Origin: Pleurodeles waltl
Taxonomy: Eukaryota > Chordata > Amphibia > Caudata > Salamandridae
Length of the DNA stretch: 64,000 bases
Assembly: GCF_031143425.1 (NCBI RefSeq)
Contig: NC_090444.1
Span: 60,817,533 to 60,881,532 of the forward strand
Direction of reading: 5' to 3'
Below, in pieces: positions 13,901-23,193 of the stretch (its first letter is position 1; every line of letters starts with the position of its first letter). Under the pieces are notes generated by a model. The model was not told the DNA's origin. It worked only from the letters and a program-made list of their open reading frames with translations, and searched no databases. The position numbers and the translations under genes are program-made.

Positions 13901-14300
13901 GGTCTCTTCCTGCATGATCTCTTCCCGTACCAAGGCAAGGTCTCTTCCTGTATCCCTGCAGGGTCTCTTCCTGCATGATCTCTTCCCATACCAAGGCAAG
14001 GTCTCTTCCTGTATCCCTGCACGGTCTCTTCCTGTATTCCTGCATGGTCTCTTCCTGTACAGTCTCTTCCTGTATCCCTGCATGGTCTCTTCCTGTATTG
14101 CTGCGCGGTCTCTTCCTGCGCGGTCTCTTCCTGTATCCCTGCACGGTCTCTTCCTGTATTCCTGCGCGGTCTCTTCCTGCACAGTCTCTTCCTGTATCCC
14201 TGTGCAGTCTCTTCCTGTATTGCTGCGCGGTCTCTTTCTGCATGGTCTCTCGCTGTATCCCTGCATGGTCTCTTCCTGTATCCTTGCGCGGTCTCTTCCT
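4930..14300. repeat. 9.4 kb minisatellite, 23-bp unit with a 15-bp deletion variant
   Basis: The basic unit is TCTTCC-TGTATCCCTGCA-CGGTC (23 bp, written here in parts). Common variants replace the middle with CATACCAAGGCAA (still 23 bp) or drop 8 bp to give a 15-bp unit, TCTTCCTGCACGGTC. From 4930 to about 8100, 23-bp units dominate. From about 8100 to 14300, 23- and 15-bp units alternate. A block at about 13650-14010 returns to the early type and closely resembles 8665-9030. Larger duplications are layered on top: the marker GCACTGTCTCTTCTGCACGG occurs near 5085, 6422 and 8523 (spacings 1337 and 2101 bp). The marker around ATTCATGCACGG occurs near 11341, 11493, 13228 and 13380 (spacings 152 and 1887 bp). 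Because 23 is not a multiple of three and the units lack stops, long open frames with a 23-residue period appear on both strands. They are by-products, not genes. Confidence 0.95.
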
Positions 14301-14735
14301 ATGCCCCGCAGCCCTACCCCACATTGGCCCATGCTGAGAGTGCTTCAGTGGAGAAGACTGCTGAGTGTGACCCTGCTGTGAATGGGCTGCTCCTGGTAAA
14401 CCCCTCCCTGCCTGGGTAATTCTGTTATGGTATGACCCGTGCGCAGTGGTGCTTTCATGTAAGTTGTCTGGTGTGGGAGTTAATAAAGTTACAGAGTGCT
14501 GGAAGCACTCCACTGTTTCCTGTGTTATCTGGCTGCTCCTGGGATGGCCTCCCCCCCCCTGCCAAGTATCCGTGGTCCATGGTGATGTGCTGCTCCGGTC
14601 CAGGTCTTTGAATTCTGGGACTTGTAGTCTTGGTTATTCAATTATAAAAAGGGACTACCAGTCCCAGAATTCAAAGGAAAACCTCTGTAGTGAAGCAGCA
14701 CATCACACATGGACCTGTGACACTCGGCAGCTATG
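14300..14735. other. Single-copy-looking sequence after the minisatellite
   Basis: No domain-bearing frame is present. An AATAAAG signal lies near 14482 and the palindromic hairpin described separately lies at 14607-14675. The rest shows nothing I recognise. Confidence 0.4.
14607..14675. repeat. Hairpin of two inverted ZNF143-like motifs
   Basis: Two arms of 23 bases (14607-14629 and 14653-14675) are inverted complements with one mismatch, and a 23-base loop contains TATAAAAA. Each arm includes a close match to the ZNF143/THAP11 site (ACTACAANTCCCAG on one strand). A third single copy lies at 23538-23554. The motif identification rests on remembered consensus, so it is tentative. Confidence 0.5.
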
Positions 14736-14740
14736 GCCCT

Positions 14741-14777
14741 TGTTGTGTTCACCCTACGAGGTGCACACTCACTCAGT
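14741..14777 (-). repeat. 3' LTR of the mag-like element, outer fragment
   Basis: This is the distal 37 bases of the LTR, starting TGTTGTGTTC. The last 16 bases (14762-14777) are the left copy of the target duplication of the nested insertion. Confidence 0.85.
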
Positions 14778-14920
14778 CAACAACAAAAGGCAACTCATTA
14801 CTTGAAATAAATGCACATTCTAAGCATGTGAAGATACATTTTTTGAGTGCTCATACACTGACACACATCGTTGCCTTAATGTGTAATACCGGGTTTACAA
14901 TAGTAGACCCGTTTTGACAA

Positions 14921-15424
14921 TAAATAAACAATACAGTGGGGCACATCAATAGTCAATGTCTATATTAATATAATATCCAAATAAGATGATGTGAGAGATC
15001 CTAGTATATTGTAGACTAATATATAAATGAGAAAAACTCCCTTTCCTAAATGTGTAGACCAAAAATTACTAACCCAAGAGAAAAAAACATGTATTCATCT
15101 AAACTTGACCAAACGACGTGTGTACATGCCATTAGAAAGTTTTTAATACAAAAGAGAAATCATATTATATACATAAATACATAAATATACAGACACAACA
15201 TAAAAATGGGAATGAATAGCCATCAGCCGACACATGTTTCGTCCTGACTGGACTTCTTCAAGGCTGAGAGAATCACAACAAATAACAATCAATTACGACA
15301 ACTAAATATATACAATATATATAAACAATAAAATATATACACATCAATTGTTTTGTCCTTTCATTTTCCAAAATACAAAAACAAATACATTCTTTGGTCG
15401 ATTGAATACACAAGCTCTTATATG
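14921..15424 (+). repeat. Left inverted arm of the foldback element
   Basis: About 500 bases, AT-rich, complementary to 17348-17845 with few differences over most of the length. Confidence 0.9.
15224..15266 (-). ncRNA. Hammerhead-ribozyme-like motif, left arm
   Basis: On the minus strand: stem I CAGCC/GGCTG, core TTGAAGA, stem II GTCC/GGAC with a five-base loop, GAAA, a very short stem III (ACAT/GTGT, one mismatch) and the GTC cleavage triplet. The canonical core is CTGATGA, so the first core base (C3) is changed. That usually abolishes activity. Confidence 0.55.
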
Positions 15425-17347
15425 TACATATTATTTATAATATTTCTCTTGATTTAAAACTAAACAGAAAAGTTTCAATGGAAAGGAAGAAAACCACCAC
15501 CACACAACCTCAGTGGTAAAGTGTTTATTTAAGATGTCCAACAATATAGTATAAGACATTTATCATGTACCCTAAAGTAGGTCTATTAAAGCCACAGTGA
15601 TGGTTAGCCATGCAACATGCAAGCCCAAGTATAAATGCATTTCTTTCTCGTTGGCATTCGATCACCTTATATCTAAAGAATCCTCTTTTTTCAAAAATAA
15701 ACTGTTAAATGCCCAGAATGCTTCTCCTTATATAATGGTGAGGAAAGAAAAATTGATAAGTGTGTACCTTTGTTCACTTCTACATTCATATGTTCATATT
15801 CCATTTATCTTCCTCTAAAAAGGGCAGAGGGGGGAATAATAATTTTTATTATAATTTTATTATTCCCCTTTCAATTGTCAGACTTAATTTACGGGAATGC
15901 CAATATAATGTATTGTGATGTAATCACTGACCTGTTTATAATCACAGTCAGTTACTTCCTTGCTGTCTTCAAGATAAGTCAAAGTTACAGGCATCACAAA
16001 CCTCCTGCATTGAGGAGTCAACTGAAATACAAATAATTAAATTAACTCTAATGTCCTTTCTAAAGAGACTTCGATTCCTATGTAGCCATCTTTATACCAA
16101 TATCTCTACGCTATCTTTGTAGTGGAGCCAACATTCTAATAATGCTCCATTTTTCTTAAGATTGCATGAAAAACATTTCCCAGCCTTCTGCCATACACTT
16201 ACCTCTAAACTTCTCTTTCTGCGCTTAAATTACAACCCAGTTCAACTTTTCGATGTAAATCGGCAAGAGCATCGAGGGCCCCTGTACCGCGCCTCACTCT
16301 TCCCGTTTTTTCTAAGGCGAGTGTGAGTCCCTCGCCGGCATTTCCCGCGCCGTATTAATGCTCAAACAAAGTTAGCTGTCAGCAAAGAAGGACCACGACC
16401 TACTTGCAGAACCGCGGCGGCCATTTTGAAGTGGTTCATATTTAATGAATACTACCACAGGGTAAAGATGAAGCATCATATATAGCCTATGTAAAATAAT
16501 TTCGGCGCGGCGATTTTAATATCTCACATTATTCGTCGTTATTTTGAATATCACATTAAAACTGGAAACACGGTTCATAAACCAAAAAAACGAACAAACA
16601 TCTACCTGAAAAAACCGCGGCGGCCATTTTAAAGTGGTACATATTTAGTAGATACTGCCACCTAATAAAGACGAATTATCCTTTTTGGCCTGTGCAAAAC
16701 ATTTGAGACCGGCGATTTCAATATCTCGAAACCTTCAACTAATATACCAGCCATATTCAAAGCAAACAAAAAACACGAATTTGCACCTAGTCACAATGAC
16801 TAGAACGGCCATTATCAATGTCTGCTTCCTCCAAGATATTGAACACTGCAGATGAAAGCCTGTATACTACATACAATCACGGCGGCCATCTTTTAACAGG
16901 CAGTCATTATATATCACATATACTATTATGGTAATACACCTGACAGCAGTTTAGAACTTTCGAAGAGTACAAATTAGTTCTACTTGCCAACCAAAGAAAT
17001 ACATTTTAAACCATCCAATACCATGATAGCAAAGTGACTTCTACCCCCAGTTTGTGCAAAAAATGTTGCATTAGTAAAGAGTGAAGCCATAGATAATCCT
17101 CCCAACATCTAAATAATTCGAGTAAAAAGGAATTCTAGTGAAAAAGAAAAATACCCTCTCAATTTGTAAAGGATTGTGATATAGACCGGATGTTACCAGA
17201 ATTGATAGTTCATATCCTTTATATACTTTCCTACATCCATAATATACCAAATAGAAACATTCAGAGGAAATGGTACAGTTCATCATCCAAATTCATGCCC
17301 ATTTCAATCGTTCTTAATTTAATAATCAATTTTTCTTCATTTTTTCG
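15425..17347. other. Centre of the foldback element
   Basis: 1.9 kb without a recognisable coding domain; open frames are short. It holds the YY1-like cluster and is otherwise AT-rich. Confidence 0.5.
16411..16895. promoter_or_regulatory. Repeated YY1-like sites in a diverged tandem repeat
   Basis: GGCGGCCATTTT occurs at about 16416-16427 and again at 16619-16630, each followed by GTGGT(T/A)CATATTTA, which marks a diverged direct repeat of about 200 bp. Related cores lie at 16806-16815 (CGGCCATTAT) and 16880-16893 (CGGCGGCCATCTT). GCCATNTT is the YY1 core. The cluster sits in the centre of the foldback element beside a CpG-containing stretch (16250-16420) and may be its promoter; that role is an inference. 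Confidence 0.45.
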
Positions 17348-17845
17348 CATATAAGAGCTTGTGTATTCAATCGACCAAGGAATTTATTTGTTTTTGTATT
17401 TTGGAAAATGAAAGGACAAAGCAATTGATGTGTATATATTTTATTGTTTATATATATTGTATATATTTAGTTGTCGTAATTGATTGTTATTTGTTGTGAT
17501 TCTCTCAGCCTTGAAGAAGTCCAGTCAGGACGAAACACGTGTCGGCTGATGGCTATTCATTCCCATTTTTATGTTGTGTCTGTATATTTATGTATTTATG
17601 TATATAATATGATTTCTCTTTTGTATTAAAAACTTTCTAATTGCATGTACACACGTCGTTTGGTCAAGTTTAGATGAATACATGTTTTTTTCTCTTGGAA
17701 TTTTTGGTCTACACATTTAGGAAAGGGAGTTTTTCTCATTTATATATTAGTCTACAATATACTAGGATCTCTCACATCATCTTATTTGGATATTATATTA
17801 ATATAGACATTGACTATTGATGTGCTCCACTGTATTGTTTATTTA
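17348..17845 (-). repeat. Right inverted arm of the foldback element
   Basis: Inverted complement of 14921-15424. The arm ends one base before the right copy of the 16-bp target duplication. Confidence 0.9.
17506..17548 (+). ncRNA. Hammerhead-ribozyme-like motif, right arm
   Basis: Same layout as the left-arm motif, on the plus strand, with a perfect short stem III ACAC/GTGT. Core TTGAAGA, then GTCC/GGAC stem II, GAAA and GTC before stem I closes. The C3 position is T, so self-cleavage is doubtful, although the helices are kept. Confidence 0.6.
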
Positions 17846-17846
17846 T

Positions 17847-18108
17847 TGCACACTCACTCAGTGTCCCTGGCCGGGAAGACGGACAGCGCGCTTCAGCACA
17901 GCGGGCGCAATAAAGAATGCACACACACACGGTGGTCGTACTTTCTCACTACCGCGCCAAACTACGCGGTCCTCTTTATTGCCTCCGAGCCCTGACGTCA
18001 GGACCCTACCACCTCATCGCTAAACATAGGGTCACCACTATTATCACCACAGTATTGTGAGTCACCCCTCACGGGGTTTACTGGTATAATCCGGGGCCGG
18101 ACATAACA
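17847..18108 (-). repeat. 3' LTR of the mag-like element, main part
   Basis: This matches the 5' LTR from its TGCACACTCACTCAGT segment to its terminus. The missing first 21 bases, plus a copy of that 16-base segment, sit 3 kb away at 14741-14777. The gap is the nested foldback element. Confidence 0.88.
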
Positions 18109-18120
18109 TTCCTCCTTAAC
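18109..18120 (-). other. Polypurine tract
   Basis: On the minus strand GTTAAGGAGGAA directly abuts the start of the 3' LTR, the expected place for the plus-strand primer. Confidence 0.6.
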
Positions 18121-18236
18121 TTAAACTAAAATGAAACCAACAACGATAAACATAACCTCGTCTCTCTGGCATGAAAGTCATTAACATAGCACAACCGGTA
18201 ACTTGATAATCCATTTACCCGGTGAGGAGGATTCAT

Positions 18237-19571
18237 CTATTCACAGACATAGTCTCTGAGTTTCCTAGAGATGGTGATGCGGGGTCGCAAATTATATCTG
18301 TCCCCACCTCTTTTCAGCACACTCTCTGGCACCCCAGCGTCTGGCATCCTTTCAGATTCTCTCACTCCAAACTCTTGGTTCGACTCACCAGCTTCATTTT
18401 CTTCCACTCCTTGCCAAGTTTCTGGGCTGCCGTGGACGGTCACCGGGGGACAGGGGTTTCCCGGTACTTCGGGTATCATGAATTCCTCCGGCTCTTCCTT
18501 GACCTCATCCCTTGGTGTAGTTCCCTCAAGTGCCTTTTCGTCATAATTGTATCGTTTAAACCACGATACGTTCCTGGTGACGATTTCCTCGTTCCTCTTG
18601 GCAGTCACTAAGGTCCCTTTTATTCTCACCACTGCCCACGGGTATGGCTCAAAAGGAGTCTTGAACTTCCCTCCTGGATGTCGATTTTTTATTAACACTC
18701 TGTCACCCACTTGCATGTCTTTCACCCGAGCTCGTCTTTTCTTTGACATCTTGTCATTCTTAGCTTGTCTGTCTCGTAGCTTCCTTTCCACCTGATCCTG
18801 AATTTTTGTGGGCGTGCTGATCTGAGGTATTGTATCTCTCACATTCCTTCTTATACATAGGGAGCTAGGGGATATTCCAGTGGTGCTGTGTGGTGTCAAA
18901 CGATACTCTCTGAGAAATTCAAATATAGCACAGTCTAGATTCCTTCCTTGGGCTACTGCAATTCGTATCACTTTGTTGATGGTACGCATGAATCTTTCAG
19001 CTTCCCCATTGGCTTGAGGCCACCGAGGAGTGATCTTGCGGTGATGAATCGAGTGCGAAGCGAGATACTTAGCAAAATCATGGCTTGAAAATGGGGGACC
19101 ATTGTCGGTCCTCAACTCTTGCATGATTCCATGGGTGGCCATTATTTTTTCCAGGCACGATATCACCTTGTCCGTGGTGGTCGACTCCACCAGCTCGACT
19201 TCCGGATACTTTGAGAAGTCATCAATGACCACCACCATGTGTCGACCATCTGGTAAGCTACCTAAGTCAGCACTTGCCCTGTGCCAAGGGGCGGATGGAA
19301 TCGGTTCTGTGATTATGGGGGACGGGGGATCCGCCGGTCCCATCATTTGGCAGACATGACACCTCTGTATTGTCTGTTCCACTCTGGAGTCCATCTTCGG
19401 AAACCACACTTTACTTCGCAGTCTGGCTTTGGTTTTTACCATGCCTTGATGGGTAGCATGAGCGAGATCAATCGTTGATGACGAGGCGACAACCTCGTAA
19501 AAGGCAGTCCTCCGACGATACAGCCAGCTCATGTCGAACACGAAATAATGCCTGTAGTGCCAAACTTGCAT
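18237..19571 (-). pseudogene. Mag-like integrase
   Basis: Contains the HHCC zinc domain (HATHQG then CHVC) and a DDE core: Asp in the SADLGSL block, Asp in TDNGPPF and Glu in NGEAERF. A basic C-terminal region (VGDRVLIKNRHPGGKF and a following SH3-like stretch) leads into an acidic, Pro-rich tail. The true start lies in the preceding frame, so the first 35 or so residues of this frame are out-of-frame sequence. The integrase would insert the cDNA. The rest of the domain looks intact. Confidence 0.85.
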
Positions 19572-20464
19572 CCTCGGTTCTTCGTGTCAGGTTTTGTTTC
19601 AACATGTGCCACTTCCCATCCTGAACACATGACATGGCCAACTGTAACACTTCATCCCGTTGGGTTGCTTCCTGAATTTCTTTCAGCAACATTGGCAGTG
19701 GCTTGGACCTTTCTACCACTAGTCGCACATACTCCTCAACGTTTTCTGTTTCCTCCCTTTCTTCATCAGAGGCCGGTCTTGCATGACGTGATAAGTAATC
19801 AGCGGGATTTTGGGTTCCTGGCCGATATACCACCGAGAATTGATACTCTTGAAGTTGTAAAATCCACTTTTCTATTCGTGGTGGTGGCTGAGATGCTGTT
19901 TTGTTGAACAAAGGGATCAGGGGTTTGTGATCCGTGTAGACAATGAATGGATTACCATATAGGTATAAGTGGTAGTGGCGGCATCCCCAACTCACTGCTA
20001 AGGCCTCTTTCTCTATGTGAGAGTATCTTTGTTCAGTCACCGTCAGAGCTCTGCTGGCATATGCCACCGGGGCCCACTCACCGTCTTTGCCTTTTTGGGA
20101 TAAAACAGCCCCCAGCCCAACGGGGCTGGCATCTACCGACAGTTCAGTGTCTCTTGCCGGGTCAAAATACACTAACGTTGTTTCTGAGGAAAGTGCTTGT
20201 TTTGTCGGTTGAAACGCTGCCTCATGTGTCTGATTCCATTCCCATGGGGTGTTTGCCTTTGTAAGCTCTCTTAGCGGGGCTGTGAGTGAAGCTAGGTTCT
20301 TCATGAATCTTCCGCAGTAAGCCGCCATTCCCAAAAAACTTCGGACTCCTGTGACAGAAGTGGGAGCAGGCGCAGACTTTATGTCTGCTACTTTCTCAGG
20401 GTCAGGTTGGACACCCTGTTCTGAAAAACGGTACCCAAAGAATGCAATGTCCTGTCTTAGGAAC
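19468..20464 (-). pseudogene. Mag-like RT end, RNase H and integrase N-terminus
   Basis: Downstream of the frameshift near 20470 the frame carries the RT thumb block (GMAAYCGRF). Next is a Ty3-type RNase H with catalytic-type acidic residues in ELSVDASP, the EKEALAVSW block and VYTDHKPL, then the linker ending NPADYLSRH. The integrase N-terminal part begins, but the frame is lost near 19490, where a second frameshift moves the reading to the next piece. Confidence 0.82.
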
Positions 20465-22360
20465 TCACTTTTCTCTGTGTAGGGTCAGCCCATTCGCTTG
20501 TAGTCGTTGAAAGACCGCCCGAAGTCTCTGTAGATGTATTTCTATTGTGGGGGCATGTACTAAAATGTCATCACTGACGTTGATTACTCCTTCCAGCCCG
20601 GCTAGTGTCCCTCGTATGGTGTCCTGGAACACTTCCGCCGCACTGGCAATTCCAAAACTTAGGCGTTTATATCGCCTCAGCCCCACATGTGTTGAGAATG
20701 TTGTTATTGCTCGAGACTCCGGGGCTAACATGATCTGATGATATCCGGCCCTCAAATCCATTTTTGAGAACCATTTTGATCCACTGACCTCTGTCACGAT
20801 GTCATCCACTGTAGGCGTGAGGTGGCGTTCTCTCCTAATGGCCACATTGGGTAGGCGCATGTCCACGCATATGCGCACCTCTCCTGGCTGTTTTGGCTTT
20901 GTGGTGACTACAATGGGAGAGACCCATGGTTTGGGCCCCTCCACCTTTTCGATGATGTCTGTGTCTTCCAATTTCTTGAGTTCAGCCTCCACTTGCGGTC
21001 TGAGGTGAAACGCTATCCTTCGGTGTTTTAGGGCCACTGGCTCTATTGATTTGTCAATGTGCAGCTTCACTTGCCTCCCTTTTAAACAGCCAATCCCTCT
21101 GAACAAATTACTATATTCTTCCTGGAGGTTATCCAGCGTTCCTAGGTGTATGCTGAATGCAAAGGTTACCAATTTTAATTCTTCCGCTGTGCGGCAGCTG
21201 AGTAGCATCCCAGTTCCTATCTTGGCGACATACACCTTGGCTTGGACTGTGTGTTCTTCGTGACTGATGTTTGTTGTAAATACCCCTGCCAGCGGAAGCG
21301 GCGTGGTTGATCCAAAAGCGAATACTTGCATGGCAGTGCGGCGAAGTAAGGGGGTGTGTTGCAGTTGTCTAAACGCCGATTGGGCTAGGATGTTGATTGA
21401 GGCCCCTGTGTCAATTAGCGCTGTTACTTGGTGGCCGGCTATTTTCACTTTGCATTTCGGGGCCCTTTTTCTTATTCGGCTGCCAGGTTCTGTGGCGTGT
21501 ATTACATATACTGTCCCCTCGGGTTCGTCATCATCATCCATATCTGGACTTGCGTCTGGTTGTTGAATGGTTTTCGCCGCATGATTCCCTCCTTGTCTCG
21601 CTGCCTTCGGTTTTGTCGCAGAGCGACATACTTTCGCGAAGTGATTTGGTTTTTGACAGTTTGAGCATTGTTTTCCTGATGCCGGACATCTTCCTTGATG
21701 TGGGAATGTCCCCCCACACATGTAGCATTGCCGATGGTTGGTCACCAACCTTGGTTTGTCTTTCCTTTTCATAGTGGGTCCCGAGTTGATAGTGTTCACT
21801 GGCTCTGTTTTAATCACTTGCGTGAGCGCTGATTCCATGTGTGCTGCTCTCACTTTGGAGAGTTCTTTTGATCTGCCCATTGTTAACATGTCAGCCATTG
21901 CCATGCCAGGGATTTGCAAAATGTGTTCCCTCAGTTTTGTGGAGTAGCATCCTTGGATGAATTGGGCTCTTATTTCATCCTCCGGATCTTGTAGTGTGCA
22001 TGTGCTGGCCAATTCCCGTAGTCTTGCATAGTAAGTGTCTACTGACTCTTCCGCTTGCTGTCTGGCTTGGCGGAGAAGAAATCGTTCATAGTCTGGGTTC
22101 GCCATGGGTTCAAAATACGCTGTGATTGCCCTTTTTAGAGTTCGGTAGTTGAACGGGGGTCCCTCCTCCGCTACTGTTTTGCTAATTCTATGTATCATGG
22201 CTCCCCCCATGTGCAGGAGCATCGGTCTCTGCCTGTCTGGGTCCAGCACCATTGCTGCAAAATAATTTTCCAGGCGCTCCACCCATGACTTCCACTTAGC
22301 TGCCTGAGCTGATGGAGGCCCTTCCACTACAAACGGCTCTAATGCTGGGAACGTGGCCAT
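20465..22360 (-). pseudogene. Mag-like gag, protease and first part of reverse transcriptase
   Basis: One frame joins gag, protease and RT. The first ATG with good context is at 22360-22358; the frame is open five codons further upstream without an ATG. Counting from 22375, the capsid-like region fills about residues 20-200. A zinc-binding segment starts CYMC at residue 217 and continues with a CSNC-x4-H-x4-C knuckle. The protease active site DTGAS is at residue 322. RT follows with FSKMDLRAGYHQI and the active site VSDD at residue 600 (20567-20578). The frame ends in a stop at about 20465, caused by a one-base frameshift just after the YxDD-equivalent region; RT continues in another frame. 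The protein would assemble particles and copy RNA to DNA in the intact element. Confidence 0.85.
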
Positions 22361-22880
22361 GGTACTGCTGCACAATTTTTGATTTTTTTTTTATTATGTT
22401 ATTGTTCTTCTATTGTGCTCTGGTATTTCCTTTTCCTAGGCCCCTAGATTAGTGGTGTAAGCTCTTCCCGTGGGGCCTAATTGCTTCTCACCCCGTGCTT
22501 CATGAGATATCTATTTATTTTATTCTCTGCTGGAGCACGGTGCTCTGATGCGAGGTTCGCGTGGCCTGCTCTCCTTTTGGGATTCCTCCTTTTAAGCAGA
22601 CCCGCCCCCTTCTCTCACCGTGTGCCTCGCCGCCTTGTGACGCTGTTCGCCCGCTCTGTGGGCTTGTCGGAGTGCGGACGCCACGTGTGTTCAGTGGTTC
22701 CGCCTCCGCTCTTCGTGCCGCCTCGGGACTGTGCCGGGGTCCGTTTTCCTTTTTTTTTCTTCTTGCCGCTCCCGGCACCTGTCTCCTGACGCGTCTCCCA
22801 ACTTGCCCGGCCGCCGCGGCTCCGCCGTCGCTCCGTTCACATGGAGCGCTCCGTTCACACGGAGTGGAACACACGGTGAG
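22361..22880 (-). other. Leader of the mag-like element
   Basis: About 520 bases between primer site and gag ATG. GC-rich, with a T-run (A-run on the element strand) near 22381-22392 and 22748-22763. No coding domain is visible. It would be the 5' untranslated and packaging region. Confidence 0.5.
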
Positions 22881-22900
22881 TTATCCCACTCTCGTCGCCA
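22881..22900 (-). promoter_or_regulatory. Primer-binding site, tRNA-Ser-like
   Basis: Three bases inside the 5' LTR, the minus strand reads TGGCGACGAG followed by AGTGGGAT. The first ten bases match the complement of a vertebrate tRNA-Ser(GCT) 3' end including CCA, and the GGGAT further in also matches. The tRNA end was recalled from memory. Serine primers are known for mag-type elements. Confidence 0.6.
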
Positions 22901-22903
22901 ATT

Positions 22904-23188
22904 TGTTGTGTTCACCCTACGAGGTGCACACTCACTCAGTGTCCCTGGCCGGGACGACGGACAGCGCGCTTCGGCACAGCGGGCGCAATAAAGAATGCAC
23001 ACACACACACGGTGGTCGTACTTTCTTACTACCGCGCCAAACTATGCGGTCCTCTTTATTGCCTCCGAGCCCTGACGTCAGGACCCTACCACCTCATCGC
23101 TAAACATAGGGTCACCACTATTATCACCACAGTATTGTGAGTCACCCCTCACGGGGTTTACTGGTATAATCCGGGGCCGGACATAACA
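22904..23188 (-). repeat. 5' LTR of the mag-like element (285 bp)
   Basis: Begins TGTTGTG and ends CATAACA on the plus strand. Read on the element's own strand, a CRE palindrome TGACGTCA (23073-23080) lies upstream of an AATAAA signal (complement at 23055-23060), as expected for U3 followed by R. The same layout is kept in the other LTR (CRE 17993-18000, AATAAA complement 17975-17980). Confidence 0.88.
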
Positions 23189-23193
23189 GCCCT

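Larger units (their letters stand above)
14778..17846. mobile_element. 3.07 kb foldback element with Penelope-type hammerhead motifs
   Basis: Inserted into the mag-like 3' LTR with a perfect 16-bp target duplication TGCACACTCACTCAGT (14762-14777 and 17847-17862). It has two long inverted arms, 14921-15424 and 17348-17845, and a 143-bp non-inverted extension on the left (14778-14920). Each arm contains a hammerhead-ribozyme-like motif of the kind known from Penelope-like elements. The 1.9 kb centre has no RT or GIY-YIG frame that I recognise, so this copy is non-autonomous. Assignment to Penelope-like elements is an inference from the ribozyme, inverted arms and duplication length; a foldback DNA transposon is the alternative. 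Confidence 0.65.
14741..23188 (-). mobile_element. Mag-like Ty3/gypsy LTR retrotransposon with a nested insertion in its 3' LTR
   Basis: The element is bounded by TGTT...AACA termini and by the 5-bp target duplication GCCCT (14736-14740 and 23189-23193). It runs on the minus strand: 5' LTR at 22904-23188, leader, gag-protease-RT-RNase H-integrase, purine tract, then the 3' LTR at 14741-18108. The 3' LTR is split by a 3069-bp insertion (14778-17846). The visible LTR differences are four substitutions and one 2-base microsatellite change, so the element is young but not new. Coding frames carry at least two frameshifts. The ISDD-like RT active site (VSDD here) and the tRNA-Ser-like primer site both suit the mag lineage. 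No envelope frame is seen between integrase and the 3' LTR. Confidence 0.88.

Noticed and set aside
5546..14381. Long open frames (up to 1357 codons) across the minisatellite as repeat-protein genes
   Set aside because: They occur in all frames of the plus strand and in minus-strand frames too, as expected from a stop-poor 23-bp unit. No start context, non-repeat domain or splice structure supports a gene.
18109..18236. Possible envelope or accessory gene between integrase and 3' LTR of the mag-like element
   Set aside because: The gap is only about 130 bases, with no open frame of useful length.
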